Positions 33,429 through 45,479 of a stretch of DNA of 64,000 nucleotides are shown piece by piece. Source of the DNA: Palaemon carinicauda. Its lineage: Eukaryota > Arthropoda > Malacostraca > Decapoda > Palaemonidae. Location of the stretch: the NCBI RefSeq assembly GCF_036898095.1, contig NC_090735.1, forward strand, positions 8,020,661 through 8,084,660. The letters run 5' to 3'. The position numbers were made by a program, and so were the translations under genes. Numbering within the stretch: position 1 is the stretch's first letter; each line of letters starts with the position of its first letter. Under the pieces are notes generated by a model. The model was not told the DNA's origin. It searched no databases and saw only the letters and a list, made by a program, of their open reading frames with translations.

Positions 33429-35818
33429 ATGTCTGACCCTACTCAAGTCCCCAAGTACAGGCAGTGTAGCGCTAGGGACTGTTCTAGGCGTCTTCCGAAG
33501 GCCTCTATAGATCCTCACACCGTTTGTTCCAATTGTAGGGGTAAATCCTGTCAATTGGAAGATCGATGTGAGGAATGCGCTGGGCTTTCGGAATTCGATT
33601 TTAATGAATTCCTTAAGAATGCACGTAGGCTAGAGAAGGATAGGATCAGGAGGAGTTCGTCTTGCTCTTTTGATTTTTCCTCTCCCCATGCCCCACAACC
33701 TATTCCTTCCCCTGTAGTGGTGACACCCGACCCTTCTACTAGCTCTCATCAACCCTCGATGGCGGACATGATGCGTGCCATTCAGGCTCTTGGTGACCGA
33801 GTCGAGTCATTAGCGAATGACCGCAATCAACTCTTGGCCGACGTCAAAGAGTTGAAGGAGAAAAGTGCAGTGGGAAGTGTAGTGAGTGCAAGTGCGGTGA
33901 AAAGTGTCAGTGTCAGTGTTACGCATGAGGGTGCATCTGTTCGTGCCAGTCGTCCTCCCAGTCCGGGACCTCTTGCAAGCTCCCAAGCCCAGGGGAGAAG
34001 CAATGTCGAAGGACCAAAGGGTTCGACAGGCCTTGATCAGCGTACAGATGTACCCTCAGTGGTTGCGGACGTATCTTGCAGAGATCGTCCCACCCACAAA
34101 CAGACGAGTGAGCCCATCATTCCTCGTCAGTGGAAGAAGTTTCTCGCCAGAAACGCTGGACTAAGGTCTCACGACCTCTCAAGCGCAAGGTCCCTTCCGA
34201 GCGAGTCCAACGGCCCAGGTGTAGCCACTGGGTCAGTTCGGACTCGCCGCAGTCTTCCGAAGACAGCACACCTCCCAAGAGAGGTAGAGTGGTTCCGCAG
34301 CAGGCAATCACTCCGTCTGTTGCCGCACCAACCACTGTAGACCCTAAGTGGTCTATGCAGACTCAGCTAGCTTCCTTCATGCAGGAGTATCGTGCTGAGA
34401 AGGTTGACGCTGCACCCGTTAACCTACAACCTGCCACGGTTGTGCGCTCAGCAGACACTGCGGCTGCCTGCTCCCACACTCCGGCTGTGAGAGCTCCACC
34501 ACCGATGCGCAGTCGACCCTGCCAGACGCATGTTGACGTTAGCCGACATGCGGCACCCTCCGTTGACATGCGTGAGCTACCGCATCAGCAGTGGGAAGGT
34601 GCTGTCAAGCTGCCGTGTTTTGACGCAATGCGGCAGTCTCCGCAACCCACGGCAGTCCCCACCACGCACCTCCACTCCGCTTTTGTTGTTGCCAGCTCTC
34701 AGACTGACCAGCAGCGGCATGATGTTGGATCCAGTGCAGCTACGCATGCACCCGTGCTGCCGGATTCAGCCGTTCAGCCTTCTTCTACTCCTTTGCCGCT
34801 TCCTCCTCAGCTTTCGGATGAAGGAATATCTGATGACGACGAAGCTGCTCATTTGGACGATCAACACTCCGACATAGACGAGCCCAAGACTACGCCTCCC
34901 TCCTTAGACTTTAGGAAAGTCCTTGCTCTGTTTAGGGAGTTGTATCCGGACCAGTTTGTGTCTGCAGCCCCACGCTCACCTCCCTCTGAGTTCGCTTTAG
35001 GCATGCAGTCAGCAGCTCCTGCCTTTACGAAGCTCGTACTCGCGCGCTCTTCCAATAGAGCTTTAAGGGTACTGGGAGAGTGGTTGCAGGCCAAGAAGCA
35101 ACTTGGGAAGACGTCCTTCATCTTTCCACCCACCAAGCTTGCTTCCAAATCTAGCGTCTGGTATGCCACGGGAGAAGATCTCGGCTTGGGAGTTCCTGCC
35201 TCTGCCCAGGGCGACTTCTCAAGCCTGGTAGACTCTCCCCGCAGACTGGCTATGAGACGCTCCAAGATTTGCTGGACCTTTTCGGACATGGACCATCTTT
35301 TGAAGGGAGTTTTTCGTGCGTTTGAGATCTTCAACTTCCTAGACTGGTGTTTGGGAGCGTTAAGCAGAAAGACCTCCCCTTCGGATAAGGACTCTGCCAT
35401 GCTCATCATGTCATGCATGGACAAAGCCATTCGGGATGGGTCTGGCGAGCTTGCGGCTTCTTTCGTGTCAGGAGTTCTTAAGAAGCGAGATCACCTTTGC
35501 TCCTTCTTGTCGGCGGGGATCACACCATGTCAGAAGTCAGAGTTGATGTTTGCTCCGCTTTCCAAGTGTCTCTTTCCTGAAGAGCTGATCAAGGGGATTG
35601 CCGCCTCGTTGATCCAGAAGGATACCCATGACCTGGTGGCGTCATCCGCACGTAAAGTCACAGCTTTACCTTCCGTGCCTAGACCTAGGATGGACACACC
35701 AGCGTCTAGGTTCATTCCGCCCTTTCGTGGCAGAACCTCCAGCAGAGGAGGTACCCGTGCCGATAGTCAACGTGGCAAAAAGAAGAAGGGTTCCAAGTCC
35801 TCAAAAGGCAGAGTCTGA
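33429..35818 (+). pseudogene. gag: DIRS gag, frameshifted, E2
   Basis: Starts MSDPTQVPKYRQC at 33429 with the same N-terminal cysteine cluster as E1 (CSARDCSRR, CSNCRGKSC, CEECAGLSEFDF). The frame is lost near 34110-34130. The homologous protein resumes in another frame and runs to 35818, with the conserved block DFRKVLALFRELYPDQFVSA, FNFLDWCLGALS and the basic tail RGRTSSRGGTRADS. It is shorter than E1 gag in the Pro/Gln-rich part. Confidence 0.88.
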
Positions 35819-37878
35819 CTGCCAACCTCTCCAGACAGCAGTGGGAGCCAGGCTCAAGAACTACTGGCAGGCCTGGGAGAACAGGGGTGCAGACGCACAG
35901 TCTGTGAAGTTGCTCAGAGAGGGGTACAGGATTCCATTCTTGCGCAAGCCCCCTCTAGCAACTACTCCCATCGACCTCTCTCCCAGGTACAGAGAGGAGG
36001 ACAAGAGGCTAGCTTTACAGCAAGAGGTGTCTCTCTTGCTACAAAAGGGAGCGGTAGTCATAGTCCGGGACCATCAATCCCCGGGCTTCTACAACCGTCT
36101 CTTCTTAGTAGCGAAGAAGACAGGAGGGTGGAGACCGGTGCTGGACGTCAGTGCTCTCAATGTCTTTGTCACCAAGCAGACGTTCACCATGGAGACGACG
36201 AAGTCGGTGCTAGCATCGGTCAGGAAGGAAGACTGGATGGTCTCGTTAGACCTAAAGGACGCGTACTTTCACGTCCCCGTCCATCCAGACTTCCAACCTT
36301 TCCTAAGGTTCGTCTTTGGGAAGGTCGTTTACCAGTTCCAAGCCCTGTGCTTTGGCCTAAGCACGGCACCTCTAGTGTTTACCAAACTGATGAGGAATGT
36401 TGCCAAATTCCTACATTTGGCAGACATCAGAGCCTCCCTCTATTTGGACGACTGGCTTTTAAGAGCTCCGTCAAGTCGTCGCTGTCTGGAGAATCTCAAA
36501 TGGACTATGGATCTGACCAAGGAATTGGGTCTCCTGGTCAATATAGAAAAGTCCCAACTCGTCCCATCCCAAACTATAGTCTATCTAGGTATGGAGATTC
36601 AGAGTCGAGCTTTTCGGGCTTTTCCGTCGGCCCCCAGAATCAGTCAAGCCCAAGAATGCATCCAGAGCATGCTGAAAAGGAACCGATGTTCAGTCAGACA
36701 GCGGATGAGTCTAACAGGGACGCTTTCATCGCTGGCCCAGTTCATCGAGTTAGGGAGACTCCACCTCCGACCCCTTCAGTATCACCTAGCTGCTCACTGG
36801 AGAAAGGACATGACGCTAGAAGCGGTCTCAGTTCCTATATCCGAAGAGATGAAGTCTGCACTGACTTCGGTGGAAGAACAGCATTCTTCTCAAGGAAGGT
36901 CTACCACTGGCTGTTCAGACCCCCGACCACCTTCTCTTCTCGGACGCATCGGACACGGGCTGGGGTGCGACACTGGACGGTCGGGAATGCTCGGGCACGT
37001 GGAATCCGGATCAAAGAGCACTTCACATCAACTGCAAGGAGCTACTGGCAGTTCATCTGGCCTTGAGAAGCTTCAAGTCCCTCCTTCTAGGCAAGGTAGT
37101 GGAGGTGAACTCCGACAACACTACAGCCTTGGCGTACATCTCCAAGCAAGGAGGGACTCATTCGAGGAAGTTGTTCGAGATCGCAAGGGACCTCCTCACC
37201 TGGTCAAGAGATCGAGAGATATCGCTTGTAACGAGGTTCATTCAAGGCGACATGAACGTCATGGCGGACCGCCTCAGCCGGAAGGGTCAGATCATCCCTA
37301 CAGAATGGACCCTTCACAAGAATGTTTGCAACAGACTATGGGCCCTGTGGGGTCAGCCCACCATAGATCTGTTCGCTACCTCGATGACCAAGAGGCTCCC
37401 AATTTATTGCTCACCGATTCCGGACCCAGCAGCAGTTCACGTAGATGCCTTTCTTCTGGATTGGTCCCATCTAGACCTTTATGCGTTCCCCCCGTTCAAG
37501 ATTGTCAACAAGGTACTGCAGAAGTTCGCCTCTCACGAAGGGACAAGGTTGACGTTGGTTGCTCCCCTCTGGCCCGCAAGAGAATGGTTCACCGAGGTAC
37601 TGCAATGGCTAGTAGACGTTCCCAGGACTCTTCCTCTAAGAGTGGACCTTCTACGTCAGCCGCACGTAAAGAAGGTACACCCAAGCCTCCACGCTCTTCG
37701 TCTGACTGCCTTCAGACTATCGAAAGACTCTCAAGAGCTAGAGGCTTTTCGAAGGAGGCAGCCAGAGCGATTGCCAGAGCAAGGAGGACATAAACTCTCA
37801 AGGTCTACCAGTCAAAATGGGAAGTCTTCCGAAGCTGGTGCAAGGCGAATTCAGTATCCTCAACCAGTACCTCTGTAA
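35628..37878 (+). pseudogene. pol: DIRS RT-RNase H-methyltransferase-like, frameshifted, E2
   Basis: The RT half is in one frame (SLDLKDAYFHVP, QALCFGLSTAP, YLDDWL) up to about 36850. Relative to E1 there is one extra base near 36858-36868. RNase H (FSDASDTGWG, NCKELLAV, NSDNTTALAY) and the methyltransferase-like part (IDLFATSMTKRLP, AFPPFKIVNK) continue in another frame to 37878. After the shift, the old RT frame coincides with the recombinase frame. Confidence 0.88.
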
Positions 37879-38777
37879 CGCAGATAGCTGACTTCCTTTT
37901 ACACCTAAGGAATGTAAGATCCCTATCAGCTCCTACGATCAAAGGTTACAGAAGCATGTTGGCAGCAGTCTTCCGCCACAGAGGCTTAGATCTTTCCACC
38001 AACAAAGATCTACAGGACCTCCTTAAGTCTTTTGAGACCTCAAAGGAGCGTCGGTTAGCCACACCTGGTTGGAACTTAGACGTGGTTTTAAGGTTCCTGA
38101 TGTCAGCAAGGTTCGAACCGCTTCAATCAGCCTCTTTTAAAGATCTCACTTTGAAGACTCTTTTCCTCGTGTGCTTAGCAACAGCTAAAAGAGTCAGTGA
38201 GATACACGCCTTCAGCAGGAACATAGGATTTACATCTGAAACGGCTACATGTTCCTTACAGCTTGGTTTTTTGGCTAAAAACGAGCTCCCTTCTCGTCCT
38301 TGGCCCAAATCGTTCGAGATTCCAAGTCTGTCCAGCTTGGTTGGAAACGAACAAGAGAGAGTACTTTGCCCAGTAAGAGCTCTTAAGTACTATTTAAGAC
38401 GTACAAAGCCTTTACGAGGACAATCAGAAGCTTTATGGTGTTCTATTAAGAAACCTGCTTTATCGATGTCGAAGAACGCAGTCTCTTATTACATCAGACT
38501 TTTGATTAGAGAAGCCCATTCTCATCTGAATGAGGAAGACCATGCTTTGCTGAAGGTAAGGACACATGAAGTTAGAGCTGTCGCTACTTCAGTGGCCTTC
38601 AAACAGAACAGATCTCTGCAGAGTGTAATGGATGCAACCTATTGGAGAAGCAAGTCAGTGTTCGCATCATTTTACCTTAAAGATATCCAGTCTCTTTACG
38701 AGAACTGCTACACCCTGGGACCATTCGTAGCAGCGAGTGCAGTAGTAGGTGAGGGCTCACCCACTACATTCCCATAA
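37584..38777 (+). pseudogene. DIRS tyrosine recombinase with one nonsense codon, E2
   Basis: Start chosen by homology to E1. The N-terminal part (ARGFSKEAARAIARARRT) meets TAA at 37791-37793 where the other copies have a sense codon. The same frame then continues uninterrupted to 38777 with TAKRVSEIHA, HEVR, ATYWRSKS and FASFYLKD all kept. Confidence 0.88.
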
Positions 38778-39188
38778 TCCCATAACCTTTTTTTTTTTTT
38801 TTAATCTTTCTCTTGAAATGCTTTTTATTGTTGTTTTTGGGTTGTACGGAAGGCTAAGAAGCCTTTCGCATCCTGGTTGATTTGGCGGGTGGTCAAATTC
38901 TTTCTTGAGAAGCGCCGAGATTAGAGGTTGTGATGAGGTCCTTTAGTATGGGTTGCAGCCCTTCATACTTCAGCACCTAGGAGTCGCTCAGCGTCCTAAG
39001 AGGATCACTAGGCTCCGTAAGGAAGACGTACTTAAAAAGGCAGAGTAATTGTTCAAGTCGACTTCCTTACCAGGTACTTATTTATTTTATGTTTGTTATT
39101 TTGAATAACTGCTAAAATGAAATACGGGATACTTAGCTTCTATTGTTAACATGTATGCTGGTCTCCACCCACCCCCCTGGGTGTGAAT

Positions 39189-39279
39189 CAGCTACATGAT
39201 CACCGGGTAAGATTAATATTAAAAAATGTTATTTTCCTTAGTAAAATAAATTTTTGAATATACTTACCCGGTGATCATG
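39189..39279 (+). repeat. E2 internal complementary region
   Basis: 39189-39225 matches the reverse complement of the left tip with one mismatch. 39226-39279 matches the reverse complement of the right tip, including the E2-specific 'ttttcctta'. Confidence 0.94.
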
Positions 39280-39329
39280 AATTAAAGGACCCTCCCTTCC
39301 TCCCCATAGAGACCCAGTGGACCGAGGAG

Positions 39330-39522
39330 AAAATTGGTTCTTGTTGACAAGAAGTACCTGAGTACCTACTCGACAGATGGCGCTGTTGTTGTACACCCCC
39401 ACCTGTATAGCGATCGCTGGCGTATCCCGGCCGTAGGTTTTTTCTGTCGGGCAACAGAGTTGCAGCTACATGATCACCGGGTAAGTATATTCAAAAATTT
39501 ATTTTACTAAGGAAAATAACAT
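39330..39522 (-). repeat. E2 right ITR
   Basis: Reverse complement of the left ITR plus an outer extension ending ...ggaaaataacat. The donor-like GTAAGTAT begins at 39481. Confidence 0.92.
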
Positions 39523-41968
39523 TTTCATCATGTAGGGCACATAGTAGCTGGCCTGAACAGAATGACCTTGCAAGCTTGACTCTGTAAAAGTGATGAATTA
39601 ATATCCAAAGGTATTGGACAAATTCCTTGTTTGGTATTCAATGTATAAATTAGATATGGTACTACCTGTCAGTTTATAAAAAGAATTCTAATTGGAGTGC
39701 CTAGAAATAGATATTTTATAAAAAAAGAAGCCAGAAACCTCTTGTACGTCCATGTTGAAAAATTAATTCATATATTTAAGCAAATTTTTTATTGGTAGGA
39801 TTTACTGTATCTCCCTCATGAAGATGTAGAAAACTACAATCTTTGCACTACTTGGCTAAGTAACCTAAGTTTCCCTTTATACTTCTCAATTTTATTGCCT
39901 CGCCTTCTACATAAGCAGGGAATTAGTAATTTTAAAGTGGTGAGATCTGTTCAAGGACAAGAGAAAGGCACCAGAATGCTTGCCAATCTGAATTAGGCCA
40001 AGTACATTTCTTTAGTAAATTTTTATTAGATTAGCGCAGAATCTTAAAGGAATATTGTAAAACATTGTAAGAAGCCATCCTGCTATAGTGGGGGCAAAGA
40101 AATGATAGATTTAACTCATTCACGAGCATATAAGCCAGGCAAAATTTCTTTTATTCTTATGTGTATACAAACCTCTCATCCTTTAAGGTGGGGAAGATCA
40201 CCAGCGGAGCTAGAATGGTCGTTGAAGTCATTAACAAGGCAATTAACAAAAGAGCTTGGGGCTTGAGTGCCAAATTATTTGGTGAGGGGTTGATGCTCAA
40301 AGGTCTATGTTTCATATGTGAAAGTAAGGTATAAATGTTCAAGTGCCTTTGCTTTGTCTTACGCACATTTTCAGATGCCTTTATAATGACCATGGGGCCA
40401 ATAGCAAGGTGGCTACACCTGTTTGGTGGAAGGATCTTCTGGATGATTGACTGATAAAATGTTAAATCAGTTAAGGAATTTGAGTCAATGCAATCAGGGA
40501 ACATATAGTGAAATGAACATAGTTTTTATCATAGAATTAATTATTTTAATAATCACCATAGTTCCTTAGAAACGATAGCCATATTTGTAGCTGGAGAAGC
40601 ATTAGTGAAAATGTGAGTACAGTATCCTACCTGACAGGGAGAGCTTTGATTTTTCTTGAAGAAAATGTCTTGAATCTGTTTGGCTTTGGAAGAACATCAA
40701 TAAACTTTGATAAATATTGAAATAATTAGTTTTATTAGGAAAATTATGTTTGCTCAAAGTATACCTGTTACCATATTCCCCTGTTGCCACACCTTTGCTA
40801 TATTAAAAAGAATGAAACTTAGAGATAAGATGGTGACCATTGATATAAGTAGAATCACCAAGTAATAATCACAAATTTTCCTTAAATAGTGAATCAATAC
40901 AGAGTCATCTACACCTACAGTGTGTACTATTGAAAAATTTGTTTAGATAGAAAATTTGAACTTATAAAACATAACGTTTTAAATTTTAGTAAATTCATTA
41001 AGTACAGTATGTGGACATATTGGGCTGAAAGGCAGTAAAGGAACATATGACTATGCAAAGAACATCACATAATAGCATATAGTACCAATGTTGGGAACAT
41101 TGAAAGAAATGCAAAGTCTTGGCAAACATTGTGAGAGAGTCCAGTCGGTAATAAAATGTTGTAAATGGTGTACTTAGCTCTCTTTTGGGAGTGCAGTAAT
41201 GTTCTGTATATATTTTCACTTCCATTCAATATTTGTGTATTTCCACACTTGTGTTACACATGGCCTCTTAGTAGTGGGTGAATTTTGGACATTTTCTTAT
41301 GGACAATTGGCTTCTGGAACTATATGGGGCATGCTGGTTGAATGGTGAGGTTTAGAGGACTTGAGAACACACTTGATTTCCAGACCATGAGGAAGTAGGT
41401 AGCAGTTGTAATTCTAGATCTCTGCAGTAAGGTTTTTTCTTATTGTGAAGAAAGGTGACTTTGCCCGATTTAGGAGTTTTGTAAATTTTCTGGTAATTTC
41501 CTGTGCATGTTAAATTTATAATTGTCATCATTGTAATTATTTTGAGCATTTATGTGTGTTTGGAATCAGATGATAGGGTTTTTTTTATGCTAGTATTGTA
41601 ATAAGAACAGCATAAAATGTATGGCTAATATTTTGAAACTAATTTCTTGTTTTTTGGATTACCAGTGTTCTGATGAACACTGAAGTCACCACTTGTCCTT
41701 CAACTTATCTTTTGTTCTAATTTCGTCTTTATTTTTCTCTTCATACAGTGTTGCCTTACCCAGGTGTTTAAGTTACCATACCATCATTTTATTTACACAT
41801 TGACTGTTTGCATGGTCCTCGTATAGTCAAGGAATTTATTTCTGTAGTACTGGTCATTTGCATTTTCTTGGTAAAAGCAATGCAATTATGAGTTCTGGAT
41901 ATTTTCCTTTTTAAAAGTTCCAGCTACTGGGATCTTTTTTGTATTGTATAAAGTTAGATACTGTATAA
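39523..41968. other. Spacer between E2 and E3
   Basis: No gene recognised. About 40159-40260 ('gtgtatacaaacctctcatc' onward) is similar to 62308-62400, so it is a member of another dispersed repeat. Confidence 0.5.
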
Positions 41969-42140
41969 TTTTCAATATTAAACTTAGCCGGTGATCATAT
42001 AGCTGCAACTCTGTTGCTCGACAGAAAAACCTACGGTCAAAATACGCCAGCGATCGCTATGCAGGTGGGGGTGTACATCAACAGCGCCATCTGTCGAGCA
42101 GGTACTTAGTACTCCAAGCAAACAAAGAACCAATTTTCTC
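41969..42140 (+). repeat. E3 left ITR
   Basis: Begins ttttcaatattaaacttagc. Its 'ttagcc' variant, unlike 'ttaccc' elsewhere, is mirrored in the ICR. It pairs with 48105-48299. Confidence 0.92.
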
Positions 42141-42289
42141 TCTGTCGGGCTACCGGCAAGACCTACTAATACGCTGTTACTAACTGGATTTGTTTTCACA
42201 ACTATTTGGTGAAGTACACTATTCTAGTTTTGAGCTTTCGCTATGCAGGGGTTTTATCTTCATCTCAAAACTTGAACTCGTTTTGGATA

Positions 42290-43340
42290 GATTTAATTAT
42301 GGTGACAAAGAGAGTATGGACTCTCTTTCACTTTTAAATGGCCGACCCTTCCCTTAGACGGAAGTGTGTTTAGGTTTTTAGTAATTTTGCTTAACACGTT
42401 ATAGATCTATATATTTTATATCTCTCCGCCATTATTAGGCCTCTTCGATTAACTTTCCATTTATTATAAACATATAAAAATAAATTTTTATGTTTTGTTT
42501 ATATGCGACCTTTCCTGATAGTAGGCGGTCCTAACTTGGAACCGAAGTTAATCAACGTTGAGCCCGTTATATTTAGCCTTTAAAGAATTTAAAATTTTTA
42601 AAATTTACAAATGTTTTATGAAAGATTTTCTTTGATAGTCTTCGTACTGTTTTCAAAGATGAACTAACGTTCAGTTTTTTAGACTACGCAGTTGTTGACG
42701 TTCAGGACGTTCAACATGCGCTCTATCGTTACGATAGAGAGAGAGTGTATCACGGTTTCACTTTGCAGTAAGAGTAAATCGATTCTGACGTTTTGTTCAT
42801 TCTTTCTTAGCTTAAATGTTTTAAATTCTATTTTAAAGGAACTTTTTAATTGAAAAACCTTTCAGTTTTTCCTTTAGTCAAATAACATGTTTTTTTTGAC
42901 GAAATATAATTGGGCTCTTCTCTTAGGTGCGAAATCAAGAGAGAAAGAGAGAGAGAGATAGAGACGGAGGGAGAGAGAGGAGAGAAAACGTTCCGTTCAA
43001 GCGGGTAACGTTGTTCTCGTGTTACTCTCCTCCCTAGTCGCTGTACGGGAAGAAGGTAAAACGTTTCTAGGGTTTTATTCTTGTCCCCAGGCTATGTGCG
43101 GTGAGAGATTGTAAACGTAGTTTATTTGAACGAGTGTTTAGTCTTTCCCAGCCACTGAATTTTTTATCTTTATATATGTTTTCTGTTTTTTGCTAGTATT
43201 AATAGCTGCATTATACGACTGATTTCGCAATTACTACCTTTTAATGAAGGGTAGAATTGCGTGTTTCAGGTTGAAATCAGTAAAAGTTTCGATTTCAGTG
43301 TAATAAGTGCAAAACAGAAAATCGAAGTGATAAAGTGATA
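42290..43340 (+). other. Non-coding leader shared by E3 and E4
   Basis: It aligns along its length with 52247-53290 of E4 and is absent from E1 and E2. It has small hairpins (agagagt-atgg-actctct near 42308 and ctctatcgttacgatagag at 42721-42739), a GA-rich patch near 42940-42985 and no long frame. A packaging, promoter or RNA-structure role is possible but unproven. Confidence 0.8.
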
Positions 43341-45470
43341 TGCGCAAAGTGTTACAGTGTTGCGTCCGAGGGTTCGTCTGTTCGTGCCTGTCGTTCACCT
43401 AGTCCGGGACCTCTTGCAAGCTCCCAAGCCCAGGGGAGAAGTAATGTCTAACGACTTATGGGTTCGTCAGGCCTTGATCAACGAACAGACGTTTCCCTCC
43501 GTGGTTTCGGGCGTATCTACCCAAGATCGCCCCACCCACACAAAGACGAGAGAGCCCATTTATTTCTCGTCTGCGAAAGAGGTTTCTCGTAAGAAACCAT
43601 GGACCAAGGTCTCGCAGCTTATTAAGCGCAAGTCGGTCCCTTCCGCGCAAGTCCAACGGCCCAGTTGTAGCCACTGGGTCAGTTCGGACTCGCTGCAGTC
43701 TTCCGACGACTGCTCACTTCCTAAGAGAGGCAAAGCGGTACCGCATCAGGCAGTCACACCGTCTGTTGCCGCACCTGCTCCTGTAGACTCTAAGTGGTCT
43801 TTGCTGCAGACCATGCAGTCTCAGTTAACGTCATTGATGCGGGACTTTCGTGCGGAGAAGGTTGACACTGCACCAACCTCTAGCCTACAACCAACACGGT
43901 TGTGCGTCCTGTGGACGCTGAGGCAACCTTCTGCCGCACTCCAGCTGAGAGAGTCCCGCCACCCATGCGTTCCAGTGTACCCTGCCAGCCGCATGTTGAC
44001 GTTCAGTAACGCACGGAACCTTCCGTTGACGTTCGCGAGGTACAACAACAGTCTAAGTTGTTTTGTTTTGACGCGGTGCGTCAACCTCCGCATTCTAGAG
44101 TTGTTTTGACTGCTCAGTATAGACAGTCAAAGCAGTCTCGAGTGAACACTGTATGTCCTCACGCACCTGTTGTGGTTGACAGTTCACAGACTGTCAAGCA
44201 GTTACATGACGTTGCCTTCTGGTCTGCTACTAATGCACCAGTGCTGTATGTCCTCACGCAAGATAACCTAGCTTTTATCGGACAAGGTTCCTGTAGATGA
44301 GAAAGTGCTGTTCTCCCTCCTACTGATATTCCTTTGAGGACTCTGTCATTTGGAGAGGAGCCTTAAGCTTCTTAGCCTCCTATGGACTTTAATTAAATCA
44401 TGATGATTTTTTAAGGATCTTCGTCCGGATCTTGTAACTGCTGCTCCTCGTTCGCCTAAACGTCAGAATTTACACTAGGCCTAGCTACTTCGAAGCCGTT
44501 GTTGTTAAGCTAGTGCTCTCTCGCTCTCCTAGAGAGCGTTACGTTGTCTAGGCGACTGGTTTTTGCACCAGGAGGAGTTTTAGGGATACAGCCTTTGATT
44601 TCCCTTCTTTTAAACTGGCTTATAGAGCGAGAGTCTGATAGGACACGAGAGAAGTTCTCGGCTTGGGAGTTCATGCCTCTGCCCAGATAGACTTCTCAAG
44701 TCTGGTAGACTCGCCCTGGCGCCTAGCCAGGAGACGCTCCAAGTTGTTTACAGGTCAACTTCTCAACTTTTGTCGAGCCTTTGAAGTTTGCTGTACTTTT
44801 ATGTCACACATAACAAGGCTTCCAGGGATGGTAAATGGTTCCGCCTCAGTCGCTAACCCCGTCTGTTGCCACACCTGCTCCCGTAGACCCTTAATGGGCT
44901 TTGCTGCAAGACATGCAGTCCAAGCTTGTGTCCTTGATAGAGGACTTGAATGCGGAGAAGAACCTTCTGGCCAACAACCTGCCAACCGGTCGGTTGTGCG
45001 CCCTGTTGACGTTGAGGTAACCTACTCGCGTCTGCCAGTTGAGGTGGTTCCTCCACCGATGCGACCCAGTATGGGTTGCCAGTCGCACGTTGACGTTAAG
45101 CGACGCTCGGAGGTGGTTGTTGACGTTCAGTGTGTCACTAGGAAGACGTTCAACAACCAGCAGAGGTGACTTGTTGTGACGCAGTGCGTCAACCTCAGCA
45201 ACCCGGTAGGGTGTTGACTGCACAACCCAGACAGTCTAGACAGTTTCGGGTTGACGCTGTACTTCCTCGCGCACCCATGGTTGTTGACAGTTCACAGACT
45301 GTGCAGCAGTGCCATGATATTGCGTCCGGCTCCGTCACGCATCCACCAGTGCGACCGGATTCAGCGAGTCAGACGTTGCCCACTCCGTTGCCGTTTCCCC
45401 ATCAGTTTCGGATGAGGAACCCTCTGATGAGGACGTTGCTGAACAAGACGATCAACCCCCAGCCCTGCTA
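43341..45470 (+). pseudogene. gag: DIRS gag remnants, rearranged and duplicated, E3
   Basis: Pieces match E1/E2 gag (the 'ccgggacctcttgcaagctc' region near 43405, 'gccactgggtcagttcggac' near 43670), with many frame breaks. A Gag segment around 'gccgcacctgctcctgtaga' (43770) recurs near 44870, so part of gag is duplicated. The N-terminal cysteine cluster is missing. Near 44660-44720 a fragment of the DSPRRxAMRRSK block survives. Confidence 0.85.
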
Positions 45471-45479
45471 TCCATCCAG

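Larger units (their letters stand above)
33050..39522 (+). mobile_element. E2: DIRS1-like retrotransposon with a few lesions (6.5 kb)
   Basis: Same structure and orientation as E1, but a different subtype by its ITR sequence (cttacccggtgatcatg) and diverged proteins. Three clear lesions are seen: a frameshift in gag near 34110-34130, a one-base insertion between RT and RNase H near 36858-36868, and a TAA in the recombinase at 37791-37793. The ITRs differ by one obvious substitution. Confidence 0.95.
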
